NCBI RefSeq assembly: GCF_000002235.5
Contig: NW_022145564.1
Location: 1 to 64,000, forward strand
Source of the DNA: Strongylocentrotus purpuratus
Lineage: Eukaryota > Echinodermata > Echinoidea > Camarodonta > Strongylocentrotidae
Length of the DNA stretch: 64,000 nt
Direction of reading: 5' to 3'
Within the stretch, counting starts at the first letter, position 1; each line of letters opens with the position of its first letter. The translations under genes were made by a program, and so were the position numbers. The notes below the pieces were generated by a model. It did no database searches, had not been told where the DNA came from, and saw only the letters and a program-made list of their open reading frames with translations. Below, piece after piece: positions 11,265 through 22,574 of this stretch.

Positions 11265-11445
11265 TTGACTAGGATGCACTTATTCGTCTGCAGAATGACA
11301 GATTTTGTGCCACTAATAACAGTCAATTTGTCTTCCCATGAATGCTTGACCTTTTTTTTGCATTCGACCTGGTGGACCATACAACTCTCTCACAAGGGCA
11401 GGTCAATCGCTTTTTTTTTGATAATTTCCTTTTTTGGTTGCAGTG
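11265..11445 (+). mobile_element. Possible reverse transcriptase scrap (copy A)
   Basis: Around 11,355 the plus strand encodes AFDLVDHTT, which resembles the LINE reverse transcriptase block (AFDxVdHxxLL) containing a catalytic Asp. Nothing before or after extends the match, so this could be a decayed LINE scrap or chance. Confidence 0.3.
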
Positions 11446-12145
11446 AGACCTTAGCAACAGGTCGTCGAGTAAGGTCCATTTTAAATTAATACAGGATTTT
11501 GTAACCAGCAGTACCGTATTTTATGGGATTGTCCCGTATGTCGACCAATTGTCAGCATCCCGTATCGAACCTCCGCGAGGTATAGTTCGTCCCGTGTTAG
11601 CCTAATGCTGATTGGAAATGGATAGTAGTTACATGCCAAACTGTAGACCTACAACACTGCACGAACAAGCGGAACAGATTCTTAATTTGTGTTCGCTTGC
11701 TTCCCTCACTCGCTATTAATGTTTTAGAAAATGGAAACGAATAGGGTATCATTACATAAAGAACGATTTTTCTTTATCATGAAATGGTTTCAACCTCAGA
11801 CTGATCATGATATTTGTAACATAAGCTACCACAGTTTAGTACGTTGCTTTTGTTAACCAATGACTGCTTCCTGAAACGCTTTATAACTTTTAAGCCAGTG
11901 TCACCTTTAATGCTGATATCTACTATTAAGTTTGAAACGAAATTAGTGCAGTGCCTCAAATCTGTTAATAAATAAAAAGGTGGCGACTTTCGAAAATCAG
12001 TTCATTTTAAATATTGTGATCATATTTTCCAGTCTCACCTCACCCCATAAAACTATGACACCTTGTAAATTACATCGATTACACCATTTTCAGTTCATGT
12101 AGGATCTTTGGGATTGCCTCTGGTGGAGGAAGGACGCCCTCAAGC
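11446..12145. other. Region upstream of the kringle gene (copy A)
   Basis: About 700 bases without a coding signal precede the start codon at 12,146. The 5' UTR and promoter presumably lie here, but I see no clear TATA box or initiator. The sequence just before the ATG is purine-rich (ggtggaggaaggacg). Confidence 0.4.
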
Positions 12146-13419
12146 ATGGGGTATATACTAAAGCTACATGTAATTGCAGCCATCGTTGTAATAGTGAATG
12201 GAGTTCAGACAGTCAGTGTATCAGGTAAGACCACCAACCCTATCTCCCCCTACTTACTGCCAGTTGTAATCTTTGGGCCCGTTTTCGCTTACGTATCATC
12301 TTGCTACGTATTCATTTCAAGAGCGGCAATCCTAATGTTTTAATTATGTAACGTTTAGACCTTATCCTGTTTTTCTCGAGACACACCTGCATGTCAAGAA
12401 GATTCTACTGGAGTGAACTACAGGGGAAACCTATCTCAGACAATCAACGGTCATAATTGTCAAGCATGGACCTCTCAGGATCCCCACCAACACTTTTATA
12501 CTCCAGCTGACTTTCCTAACGCGGGACTAGACGACAACTATTGCAGGAGCCCAGATAATGATGACACTGCTTGGTGTTACACCACCAATCATGGGATAAT
12601 ATGGGAGTATTGTGATGTAGGTTTCCTCGACCCAAGATGCAAAGGTAGCGTTGTAGTGTTAAAATGTGAGCAAAGCGCTGCTCAAAATCAATTAATTTTC
12701 AATTTAATTCAATTCAGTTCAATTATTCACTCAATATATAAAATACATATACATAAATTTGCGTATGAACGCATGTGATACATATTAAAAGATGGACATA
12801 TTCAAATCAGGAGTTGGAACCACAAGTAACATAAATTGAGTGGGGATCAGATTAAAGATCTGTTTAAAGATTTTATGTGCTCGACCCCATTGTGATGTAT
12901 AAATTGCATTAAATATTTGTGCATGTACAACTCATTATTATATTAGACCATTTTGTTCGGTAACCAATATCCTACGTGAAATGAGCTTTCGAGAACAATG
13001 CTGGCACCCAATGGCCAGTGTTGCTCCTTCTCTCTATTAAAATGTATTGGTTGTTTTTCATGAGGATTTCATTTAAACGTTCATTTTTCTATCTATTTGT
13101 TCATTCATTAATTCCTACCGTTTATTCTTTAACATCTATTCTATGTACTTATAAATTCGTTTAAATATGTGTTTATCTATCAATGTATTTATAAATTTAT
13201 TCATTCTTTAACTCAATTCCATTATAGCATTACATGACGTAAATGACGTCTGTCTTCATATAACCACGATGTCATGTCCTTTGATCACCTTGGAGAGCGG
13301 TGAGACTGTACAATTGATCCCGAAACCCATGCAATCCGATCTAGACTGGTTAATATCCGACCTCCCAGCAGACCTCCAGATTCCTGATGATGTCCAGCGT
13401 TACTATTGCACCGAACCAG
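12146..13419 (+). CDS. Secreted kringle protein gene, exons 1-3 (copy A)
   Basis: Exon 1 (12,146-12,224) encodes a signal peptide, MGYILKLHVIAAIVVIVNG and onward. Exon 2 (12,381-12,644) is one kringle domain. It has all six Cys (TPAC, HNC, NYC, AWC, EYC, PRC) and the hallmarks NYRG, CQAW, PHQH, NYCRSPD and WCYT. Exon 3 (13,228-13,419) has three Cys and matches no family I know. Introns have GT/AG ends and are all phase 1. Exons 2 and 3 are therefore symmetrical 1-1 modules, as in shuffled extracellular proteins. A kringle binds protein or lysine ligands outside the cell. The likely last exon lies at 22,661-22,804; exons in between were not found. Copy B has Val instead of Phe in the kringle (HQHF/HQHV). 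Confidence 0.8.
12690..12950 (-). mobile_element. 3' tail of the spacer LINE family, in intron 2 (copy A)
   Basis: The sequence from ttattcactcaatata through gatggacat, gagtgggga and attaaagatct to ctcgacccc matches the 3' UTR of the minus-strand LINE in the spacer (27,030-27,235), in the same orientation. It is a 5'-truncated insertion with no coding part left. Copy B has it at 50,527-50,787. Confidence 0.7.
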
Positions 13420-13813
13420 GTAGTATTTGCATGCAAAATCCCCGAAATGTGTGTAATTCTGAAAATGAAAAAGTCTCGTTAATATATGAAGGTCCATAAT
13501 TCCGATAATCAATATATTGTTCTACGTCATTTTCGGAATTAAGAATCCAATTTAATTTTCGGAAATATGAGCCTTGGGAATTATAAGCCTTTGGAATTAC
13601 AAACCTTCGGAAAATGACATGAAGCCGAAAAATTACGCTACAGCCAAAAAAAATGCATTTGTTTCAATTCATATTTATATGGCACTGAAAAAGAACCATG
13701 TTATTATGACATTGATCACAACTTGTTGATTACACTATTACCGTGACCAGGCATTATATAATTATACAAATGTCATTCATTCAATATAATTACAATTTTA
13801 TGTTCAATAATAG

Positions 13814-14100
13814 GCGGTGTCGTGATAATTATAGTGGTTAATTCAATTAACTCTCAAACCAACCGTAGAGGGTTCGAGACCCAGCCTGGCACTCAATTTT
13901 CCTTTGGCAAAGCGTACTTCCCTCTCCATCCAGATGTAACATTTTGGGTAGTCTTTTGCAACGAAGAATAGTATTATTGCTAAAGAGGCTCCTGGATTAA
14001 CAATAAATAGTTCCGATATCACCAAACAGTTAAATTTCTTGCCTTCCGGTTTCGTTTTTTCGTGCCATACCATTTTTATAAAGCTTCCCCCGTTCAACTT
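13814..14100 (+). mobile_element. tRNA-derived SINE, degenerate (copy A)
   Basis: An A-box-like tagtggttaattc is followed about 35 bases later by a perfect-looking B box, gggttcgagaccc. Then comes a body (cctttggcaaagc, ctctccatccagatg) resembling the SINE body at 25,146-25,210 (ccttgagcaagac, ctctccacctagg). This is RNA polymerase III promoter architecture of a tRNA-derived SINE. It lies in the kringle gene after exon 3. The 3' end is not clear. Copy B: 51,651-51,937. Confidence 0.55.
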
Positions 14101-14363
14101 GCCTTTTGCAAACGTTTGACAATTCTTTTTTCACAAAATGTTTGATGCAAACTAGAGGCATTTCAACTTAAACTTTCAGATGAACATGTGAGAAAAGAAA
14201 GAAAGAAAAGTGTGATTTTAATTATCAAGTAACAGTTGACTTCATAATCTATAGACGTGATAAACCAAGCAGTTTGTACTATGAAATTGTTTTCTTATAG
14301 AAAACTGAATAAAACATTGTTTGGAACTTACTTTGAATATTTTATTGAAGGGGCATTCTGACT

Positions 14364-14392
14364 GTATAGGTGTCAGAATCTGACACCTATAC
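14364..14392. repeat. 29-nt palindrome (copy A)
   Basis: The arm gtataggtgtcaga is followed by one A and then its exact 14-base reverse complement. It is unchanged in copy B (52,201-52,229). It may form a hairpin or cruciform or be a dimeric protein site. No flanking element explains it. Confidence 0.85.
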
Positions 14393-14399
14393 GCTAGGT

Positions 14400-16425
14400 G
14401 TGTACAGGCAGAGTAGCACATTGAGTAAGCCTGCCTTAAACCCCGCCACATCCCCTCTACAATGTCAATGTTAAAGAAAAATATCCAGTACAGGATGAAA
14501 TACCACATCTAACATTGTATCGAATTTGATTAGATATACACAGGCCGCCTTTGATGTATCGTACGGAGAACCGGGTAGAAATTTAAAATAAGTAAGGGAA
14601 ACAATAAATAATAAATCATGATTCAGACGAACATAGAAAGTCGACTGTAATTCAAATATAATCAGCAAAAGGGTTGAGGAAAAAAACTTCGCTGTATGCA
14701 AAGCAATTGATCGGGCTGGCTGAATTTCATTCCCATTTTTATTGGAGCATATGTTGCGTAATACAAAACCGCCCATATATGACGAATGTACACGTAAAGG
14801 GCGGTGAATCCATTTAACTGTGATATATGATGTATAAATGTAATTTACTAAAGTGTATTGTGCTACCTACACGTCCCTGCGGCGCTAGTCGTTCTACAAA
14901 GGGGGCTTGAGGGCTCAATGCTGATGTGGAATTAATAAATGTTAAATATACTATGTCCCTTGTGCAGCCAACATCAAATTGTGTAGAACTTTGCAGGAAT
15001 TATGAATATGTCATGTATGTCTATGAAATTTAAACATTAGCAGTGTCCTAATATTCAAATTATGCAAGGAAACCCGTTTACTTGCTAGACTTCACTGTCA
15101 GACACTAGTGAGTGACTGACTGTTTTTTTTTTTCATCTGTGGTAATAACATACATAAAATGAGCTATAAAGGGTACACGAGCATTTTTCTACATCAATAA
15201 CCCACTTCTTGTAATGGCCAACATTAAACTGATTGAATCTTTGCGCAGCATAAAACGTACGACCATTCGGTTCAATGGTCTGAAAAATCAGTTATTTTAT
15301 TTTATCGTTATTTTCCCACTTTATATATATATGGGGGGGGGGGGAGTTCTAAATGAGTATTGTCTTTTAAATTCCGTTGAAATTTAACCTTTTCATTTGT
15401 TTGCCTGCAAATGGGACATAGTACCATTAACCACCATTTCATATCATACCGTAATCAGCAAGGAAGGATCACGTATGAGTCAGCAGGTAGCATAATTAGC
15501 AATTTGTTTTAAAGGCACATGCCATTTTATTTCAGGAAATGAAGTGAGGCACTTGAAGAAATGCCATTTGGCCATACACTTGTGATCCTTACTGCGATTC
15601 CCCGTTATATCAATCATGTAGTGTTATTATGTAGTATAATGGACAGTGAAAAAGCTAAGTTTAATTTAGGCGTCAGATATAATACGAGCTAGTTTTAAAT
15701 ATATATGTATAATTAAATCTTCCTAATCTACGATCCCAACAATTTTAACGTAAAAACGTGGCTTCTATAATGTCTACATAGAAGAAATGTTGACGTCTAA
15801 AACCAATCCATGCAGAACCAGAACGAAATGATTAAATTAACATTATACTATTATGGCAACGTTGACGGTCGTTTAGCATAATAGATAAAATGTATATACT
15901 AATTAGGCGACACGGACCGCAGTATCAAATGAGTTGCCCCTCTCACATGTTAAAAGTGTTAATTTAGTTAATTAAACAGGATAATATCTCAGGGCTGCTG
16001 TTGAATAAACGGGAACGGAAGCGTTATGATGTGTGGCACAGGGCATGCATATCCATCAAAAACATAATTAGGCATCCAGTGGTGTAGCATGGATCGAGAT
16101 ATAGAAGGGGCACTAAGGGGAGGGGGGGGGGATAAACTCACCCGGTGGATGAAGAGCAATTTGAGGTCTTTAATCATAATGATGGGCGTCTGGTTGGTTG
16201 ATATATCTACTCTTTACTCGTTTCCTCTCTCCTTTCTCTTGTTTTCTTTCTCCCCCTTCTTTTTAACCCTTCTTATTTTTATTCTGCCCTTTTACTAAGG
16301 GGCAACGTGCCCCCTGTGTCACCCTATAGGTACTACACTCAGGCTCTGTTCTAGATGAAAACCAGCTTTGGGGGGAAGGGGGTGGGTGGTTGTAATTTCC
16401 TTTTCTCTTATGGTGACCATGAGGT
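14400..16425. other. Intronic non-coding DNA (copy A)
   Basis: I see no secure exon. The phase change needed between exon 3 (phase 1) and the last exon (phase 0) means at least one exon should lie somewhere in 13,420-22,660. Small acceptor/donor pairs exist but none gives an F5/8 type C match. There is a G-run at 15,341-15,350. Copy B has a 732-bp insertion at the point corresponding to 15,580. Confidence 0.45.
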
Positions 16426-16429
16426 AGGA

Positions 16430-16512
16430 AGGGAGTGGAGATGGTGCTCATTGTGCGTGAATGAATCCGATGACCGGGGTAATAATATTTGTAAAATGCT
16501 TAGAGACGAAAT
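16430..16512 (+). mobile_element. SINE 3'-tail fragment (copy A)
   Basis: The stretch gaatccgatgaccggggtaa to gtaaaatgcttagagacg resembles the 3' part of the SINE at 25,305-25,370 (gaatccaatgatcgtggtaa to gtaaagcgct). It abuts the truncated 3' end of the minus-strand RTE element. Copy B: 55,040-55,119. Confidence 0.45.
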
Positions 16513-16514
16513 AC

Positions 16515-18900
16515 CCTTTGATTCTTTGACTTTCTCCATGATGTCTTTAACCTTTTGTTTTCTGGCGTATGACTTTGTGGTTGATTTTGTCTCGCAGAGA
16601 TAAATGCGACATCTTTCTCTCCATAGCTCGTTAAGTAGTCACAAGCTTCTGTTCTAGATCCTTTGTCAATGACCATGTTTCTGATCCATATGTGATAGTT
16701 GTTAGAATGCATTGGTTGAACATTCTTATTCTTAGTGACATGGGTATGTTTTTATCAGTCAACATGTCTTTGTATCTTCCAAAGTTCATCCATCCTGCTT
16801 TTACTCTCATTATAACTTCTTATTTTGTGGTGTCCTCCATTTTCAAAGTTTGTCACAGATACTTGTAACTGCTCACTCTCTCTAACGTTCGACCTTCTAT
16901 TTAGATGTTTTCATCTGTGTCATAGTTAGTCATATATTTAGTTTTCTCTTTGTGCATAGTTAGGCCAAAACGTTAGCTCTGTTGAGACCTGTCAGCTGGT
17001 CTTCCAAGTCTTTGGTTGATGTTGAGATCAAGGCCACATCATCAGCGAATCTTAGATCATTAAGTATTTCCCTATCAATATTTATTCCTCCATTTAAATG
17101 CGACTTTTTAAATACTTCCTCTATAGTAGCTGTGAATATATTTGGAGATAATGTGTCTCCCTGTCGGACTCCCCTCTCGATCTTGACCTCCCTTGATACA
17201 TCATTATCAATGTGAATTCTGGCTACTGCGTTGGTGTAAATATCTTCCAGGATGCGCACATACCCTTCTTCAATGTTAATCTTTCGTAGGGCATCAAACA
17301 TGTCTGTGTGTTCGATGGAATCAAACGCCTTCTGGTAGTCTACGAATCCGAGGCATAGTTGAAGTTGGTACTCGTTTGCCTTCTCAATGAGTTGATTTAT
17401 AGCTTGTAGGTGGTCTGTTGTTGAGAATCCAGCTCTAAACCCTGCTTGTTCTCTGGGTTGATTTGTGTCCAATATATATTTGATTCTATTTTGGATTACT
17501 TTGGTGAAGATCTTGTACAGATAAGATAGAAGGCTGATAGGGCGATAGTTTTTTACATCAGCTTTGTCACTTTTCTTGTATAAAATAATTATTTTTGCCT
17601 CTTTCCAAGTGGTTGGAATCTGTTGCTTTTCCAATATCTAGTTGAATAGTTTCATTAACTGTGTGATTGTCTCCTCCCCTCCATGTTTGATAATATCACT
17701 TGTTATTTCTTTATTTCCCGGTGCCTTGTTGTCCTTCATACTGTTTACAGCTTCCTCAACTTCTCTCTGTAGTATTGGTGGTATGTCTGATTTTCTGGAT
17801 GAGGTATCTATATGATCTTTCGGTTGTTTTTTCGTTGAACCATAAAGCTCCTGGTAGAAATCGGCGCATATTTCTAGTATCTCCGATCTCTCAGAAGTTA
17901 TATTTCCATCTTTTTGCTTCAATTTGCTCATTCTAGACTTTTTGCTTGCCATCTTTTGTATTGTTTTTGGTCCCCTTCCGCTTTCTAGAGTTTCTAAAAT
18001 GAGTTTAGAAGTTTTTCGTCTGTTCCTTTGGCGTCGTTTCTTTTTCACCAATTTGACTATTTCTACATACTCCACTTTTTCTGTTGTTGTCTTGGATTCT
18101 TTCAGTCGTATTTCCTTTCTTCTTTGATCTAGTTCCTCTATTTCTTTGTCTTCTTCCGATCTTACTATCTTTCTTTTCTCAGTTGGGGCTACAGATTTGG
18201 CTTCTTCTAGCATTGCTGATGTCACCATATCGCATCGCTCATCAATATCCATATCCACCAACTCTAATCCATCAAATCGGTTGGGAAGCTTTAGATGGAA
18301 TTCTTCTTTCTTTTCCTTCAGCTTCATGATGTTAATCCGTGTCTTCCTATTATTTTGAATGAATCTAAGCCTGGCTAGTTTCTTGTTGATGCTGATATTG
18401 ACTATGACCATTCTATGATCACTTGCAATATCTACATTGGTGATGACTTCACAGTTCTTGACTATCCCTCGCTGGTTACTTAGTATAAACATTTATCTGT
18501 TTTTTAGTAACTCCATTTGGACTCTCCCAGGTCCAGTAACGACTCGTGTGTTTCTTAAAGTATGTATTGGTCACTTTAAGTTTATGTTCCATTGCGAATT
18601 CTATCATCCTTTCACCTCTCCTGTTTCTTTCTCCGTAGCTGAATGATCCCATGGTATTTTCTTCCTCTTTTTCACGTTGTCCGATTTTCGCGTTGAAGTC
18701 ACCCATAAGTACTGTGTAGGTACCCGAATTGTCTGTAATGGCCTTATTGATATCTTCATAGAATTCCTCCACTGTTATATCATCATAATCACTTGTGGGT
18801 GCATAGACTTGTATGATGCACATTTCATCCTTTCCCGTCAATTGTATTTTCAAGGCTGCTACCCTGTTTGAATAGCTTTTAACTCCTTTCACAATACTCT
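16515..18900 (-). pseudogene. RTE-clade LINE fragment: endonuclease-reverse transcriptase (copy A)
   Basis: Read on the minus strand. The endonuclease part starts inside the domain at 18,900 (MCIIQVYAPTSD, LMGDFNAKIG, then IASDHRMV) with its first portion missing. The reverse transcriptase follows with YRPISLLSYLYKIF, GFVDYQKAFDSIEH, ERGVRQGDTLSPNIFTA and LRFADDVALIS. The GVRQGD and FTA wording is typical of RTE/BovB elements. The end shows ITYGSETWSLTKDLEQK and stops at about 16,515, so both ends are truncated. A frameshift near 18,485 is shared with copy B. Copy A alone has a TAG near 17,639. More breaks lie after FADD. It sits in the kringle gene in antisense orientation. Confidence 0.85.
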
Positions 18901-18906
18901 ATGTTA

Positions 18907-18910
<4 letters not shown>

Positions 18911-18942
<32 letters not shown>
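18911..18942. repeat. (TA)n microsatellite at the RTE 5' edge (copy A)
   Basis: An alternating TA tract, longer than in copy B (57,521-57,537), directly at the 5' truncation point of the RTE fragment. Confidence 0.85.
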
Positions 18943-18948
<6 letters not shown>

Positions 18949-19306
18949 GAGTGCAAGAATTCTCAACTCTGACATGACAACCAGTGTTCCAGAAAATGTA
19001 GGCGTGAAGAAATTGCATAATCATTTCTAAGTTTATTCCGAATTATTTATCGTACTAATTGTTGCTATGTTCATGCTGCTTGATTATGATTGAGTGATAT
19101 TAAGTTTGTGTGCCATGTATTTTTGTTCATACAATGTATTTGTTTCTGTATGTGTTTTCATTTCAAAACCTAAAGAAGGCCTCACAAGCCGAAAGCTCGC
19201 AATAAACTTGAAAAGTACAGCTACGTTCCTAGACCATTTTTTGCACGTCTATATTGCACGTCTTTATCCTGTCTTGCAACTATTTCATGTCTTAATCCAC
19301 CGTTAA

Positions 19307-19815
19307 GTTTGGGTCTTTGGAATGCTAGAACCATGAATAACAAAGTTGTATCTATCTGTGATCTAATCCTCGAAAAGAACCTTGATTTACTTGTCATTAC
19401 TGAGTCCTAGTTAAAGGGTGATTCACAAGACAACCACACCATTGCGAACATTAACTACACATTACCCAACTATGTGATTGTCCACAAGGCACGTCGCACT
19501 GGATCTGGTGGGGGGGGGGGGGGGGGGATCTGTACCATCCATCGTTCTGCTCTTAATGTGTCTCTTTGAACAACGATTTCCCCACTTTTAACTCGTTTGA
19601 ACATGTGGATTTGACTGTCCACGCGTTTGTGACTTCCCATTTAGATTATTGTATAACCGATTATACTTTGGCTTACCAGATTCCACCATTTCTCCACTCC
19701 AACGTATTCAGAACATGGAAGCTCGTCTCATTACCAAAACCAGAAAATATGAACACATAACTTCAATTCTTAGATCTCTTCATTAGCTTCCTATTTGAAC
19801 TCGCATTAAAATACG
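19307..19815 (+). pseudogene. Internally deleted CR1-like LINE fragment (copy A)
   Basis: It begins as an endonuclease: LGLWNARTMNNKV, then LDLLVITES, a stop, and IVHKARRTGSGG. After a G-run it jumps to the far C-terminal part of a reverse transcriptase (VTSHLDYC, then near 19,700 a frame giving LQRIQNME and TKTRKYEHI). The middle is therefore deleted. The G-run is about 19 long here and 5 in copy B. Copy B: 57,900-58,395. Confidence 0.65.
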
Positions 19816-19911
19816 TAGAATGGCAAACAATGTAATAAACAACCATATTTACTTTATTGTTACCCCATTATCACTTGATCTATTACTTTTTGCGTGTAAT
19901 CCCTATGGGAG

Positions 19912-20160
19912 ATGACTTTTTCTCAAATTTGGATTCTACATTCCTTTCTTTTGCGAGCAATATCGCCGTTTTTTCCTCTAGGTTTTTGTTGATTTTTTAA
20001 TATGTTGTAGCTAAGACTATTGCTATCTAAATACTAAAGACTTTTTCTCAAATTTGGATTCTACATTCCTTTCTTTTGCGAGCAATATCGCCGTTTTTTC
20101 CTCTTGGTTTTTGTTGATTTTTTTTATATGTTGTAGCTAAGACTATTGCTATCTAAATAT
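19912..20160. repeat. 125-bp tandem duplication, copy A only
   Basis: A segment beginning gactttttctcaaatttgga occurs at 19,912-20,036 and again at 20,038-20,160. Copy B has it once (58,497-58,616). It is a recent tandem duplication inside the Helitron-like element, or a collapse in B. Confidence 0.8.
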
Positions 20161-20510
20161 CCCTCACTTTTTTCAATCAGATGTCAGAATCACGCTCATG
20201 ATCATCATGATCATCATCATGATTATCATTATCGTCATCATGACAATCATGATTATGATCAAGTAGTTCATTTCTCAATACTTTGTGTCATATTCATTAG
20301 GCCTACTTATTTTGATATTTTTTTGCATTAAATTTGATCATGAACATCATGCATCATCATGAAAATTTCTCAATATTTCGTTCATCAGTTCAGCTCATCA
20401 GTTTAGTTCAGTTCATCAGTTTATTCGTTTAGCTCATCAATTCAGTTCATTTCACATCAGTTCAATCTATCAGTTCATCAGTACTTCATTCATCAATCCA
20501 TATCTTAATA

Positions 20511-21281
20511 TTTTATTTATTTATTTATTTATATTTCACCAGGGTAGCCCATTCAACAAAAAGTTGGTCTTCCATGAGGCCTTGTAAAACATGTATATAC
20601 AATTAAAAAGATAAAACAAACAATTAGGTATGAATACATTAATAGAACAGTATTACATATTGAAAATTAATATACAATATCAAACATATTAATCAGTGTC
20701 AATTATGATGAATGCTATTATAAATAGATCACTTGCTAAGAGAGTAAAGGATTAAGTAAAAGAAGCGAGAGAGAGAGAGAGCTTAAAGAAAAATAGAGGC
20801 AGACTAGCAGTAAAAAATAATTAAAAAAAGGTGTTCCTCAAAACCTATCCTGATTCAACAGCAAGGTGGAAAAAATATTTCTTAAGTGCCAATTTGAAGG
20901 TCTTTACATTACTTATCTGCTTAATATTAGAAGGTAATTTATTCCATAGAGAAGCACCATCATAACTTATTGCGTTCTTAAGGTATTCAGTATGACATTT
21001 ATCAATAATCAGGTCATGACGAGTACATTGCCGTGTGTAAAAATTATGTTGAGTTGATACTTCTTGAAAAACATCTTTGTGAAAGTCTGAAGATAAATCG
21101 TTAAGACATTTAAAAACAAATATACATCTAAAATATTTAACCCTCTCTTGAAATGGTATCCAATTCATGCGAGTAAATAATTCCTTTGATGGGGTATACA
21201 TATTACAGTTTAAAATCATTCTTGCAGCCCTCTTTTGTAGTTTAGTTATCTTATCTATATGACTTAAAAACCTGTTTCCCC
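20511..21281 (-). mobile_element. 5'-truncated CR1/L2-like LINE insertion, copy A only
   Basis: About 771 bases absent from copy B, which reads cttaatacatcatttt across the empty site. An AATA flank is duplicated. The minus strand has one open frame (21,291-20,845) with the end of a reverse transcriptase protein: ITKLQKRAARMILN, VFKCLNDLSS and GASLWNKLPSNIKQ. A 3' UTR and an (AAAT)n tail follow. The intact frame and the empty site in B mark it as recent. It entered the Helitron-like element. Confidence 0.85.
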
Positions 21282-21397
21282 AATACATCATTTTACATTA
21301 ACTTCAGTTTATTGGGTAATTGAATTGAAGATGAGCATGATCATAAGAATTGAAGGCAGACCACCTAATTCGTCCCCATGACGAATTAAATTTCTAG

Positions 21398-21555
21398 GTA
21401 TTATTTATTTTTATTTCTCCACACTTTTTTGTTGCGACGATAACTCAAGATCAGTTCAGTCAATTTTTTCAATTTTGGCACAGTCATAGATCATTGTCAT
21501 GAGACGTGACAAGAACATTTTCAAGGTCATCAAGTCTTCATGACGTCAACTAGGC

Positions 21556-21586
<31 letters not shown>

Positions 21587-22574
21587 GGGGGGGGGGGTAC
21601 TTTCAACTTATGATCATATCTTCATAACGGAAAGGCATTTCTTATTCATATTTATCATGATTAAGGTCAATATCCGTCCGGTCAATTTCAGTTCAAAAAA
21701 CGCGCGCATCCATACGCGCGGGCTTCAGCGCGCGCGCAAAAAAAATGCTCAAAATCGTCTCAAATTTGTTTGCACACGTTTTAGGCCATTTTAAGCATTT
21801 CGCAAAAAAAAACTCGCACACGCGCGTGCGCGCGCGTTTTCGTGCGTCCTGGCATTTCGCGACATAGAATCATCGAATTTCCTCTGTCATCATATTTTGC
21901 ACATTTTTCCAAGCATTTTGATATTTGTTCACTTTTTTCTGACCATTAATAACGGAATGAGCGTCCGTTTAAGAAACACGTCCGTGCGTGCGAGCTCTTG
22001 TAAAACATAGCATATACGGGCAGAAACATGACTATACAAAATGCATTGTAGTTCATTAGGATGTAAGAGGACCTAATTTTTTTCTTCATGTTTTGATGGA
22101 GTATGAATTGGAGATATGATTTCAAGTCTCATTTGACCCTCAGTTAACTCATGACGTCATCATTATGGCCTCTGAACTCAAAATTTCAATTTGCTTATTA
22201 TGACATTAGCATATTTTATTTAAAATTGATTGTATATCTGTAAATATTGATCGATTTTCTTCCAAATGTTGATAGGTTCTAGCTAAGACAAATCTCTACA
22301 AAATGTAGTCCCATAATTTTTCATTTTGACAAAAGCATCATGGCGTATCTTTGCGATTAAAGGAGGCATGTCAATTTTTCACATTTTGCGTGTATTCTCT
22401 ACAGAACATGACCTTTTTTTCTCAAAACTAGATTCTACATTCCCGTCTTTTGCGAGCAATATCATCATGATCATCATTGTTTACATGTCTATATAACTTC
22501 TTCCATTCTGAAATATATCATAAGAAGTGAAGACAGACCACCTTATTCGTCCCCATGACGAATTAAATTTCTAG
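21398..22574 (+). mobile_element. Helitron-like element 2 (copy A)
   Basis: It ends like element 1: a hairpin (attcgtc/gacgaat) and then CTAG at 22,571-22,574, followed by a T as expected for insertion between A and T. Its interior shares the segment gattctacattcc..gcgagcaatatc and the ATCATGATC stretch with element 1. It includes a T-run next to a G-run (21,560-21,597) and a CpG-rich stretch (21,703-21,845). There is no coding capacity. The 5' boundary is uncertain; 21,398 is simply the end of element 1. Confidence 0.55.

Larger units (their letters stand above)
19816..21397 (+). mobile_element. Helitron-like element 1 (copy A)
   Basis: The 3' terminus is textbook Helitron. A hairpin with 8-base arms, aattcgtc (21,367-21,374) and gacgaatt (21,380-21,387), and a 5-base loop is followed ten bases later by CTAG (21,394-21,397). 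The same end is seen at 22,574 and, inverted, at 32,817. No helicase or Rep gene is present, so it is non-autonomous. The 5' end is set roughly from homology to the spacer element. Inside are a 125-bp tandem duplication and a LINE insertion, both private to copy A. Confidence 0.65.

Noticed and set aside
13814-13895. A tRNA gene
   Set aside because: The A and B boxes are present but no cloverleaf closes, and the downstream body matches SINE sequence.
14242-14508. 88-residue minus-strand frame across the palindrome
   Set aside because: No motif. It runs antisense to the kringle gene and overlaps non-coding sequence.
14544-14574. Possible micro-exon (AAFDVSYGEP) between an AG and a GT, with a second candidate at 14,968
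   Set aside because: The phase does not follow from exon 3, the length is tiny and no F5/8C match is convincing. Transcripts are needed.
20146-20331. His/Asp-rich frame (and 58,603-58,788), possible metal-binding peptide
   Set aside because: It is a translation of the ATCATGATC repeat inside the Helitron-like element.
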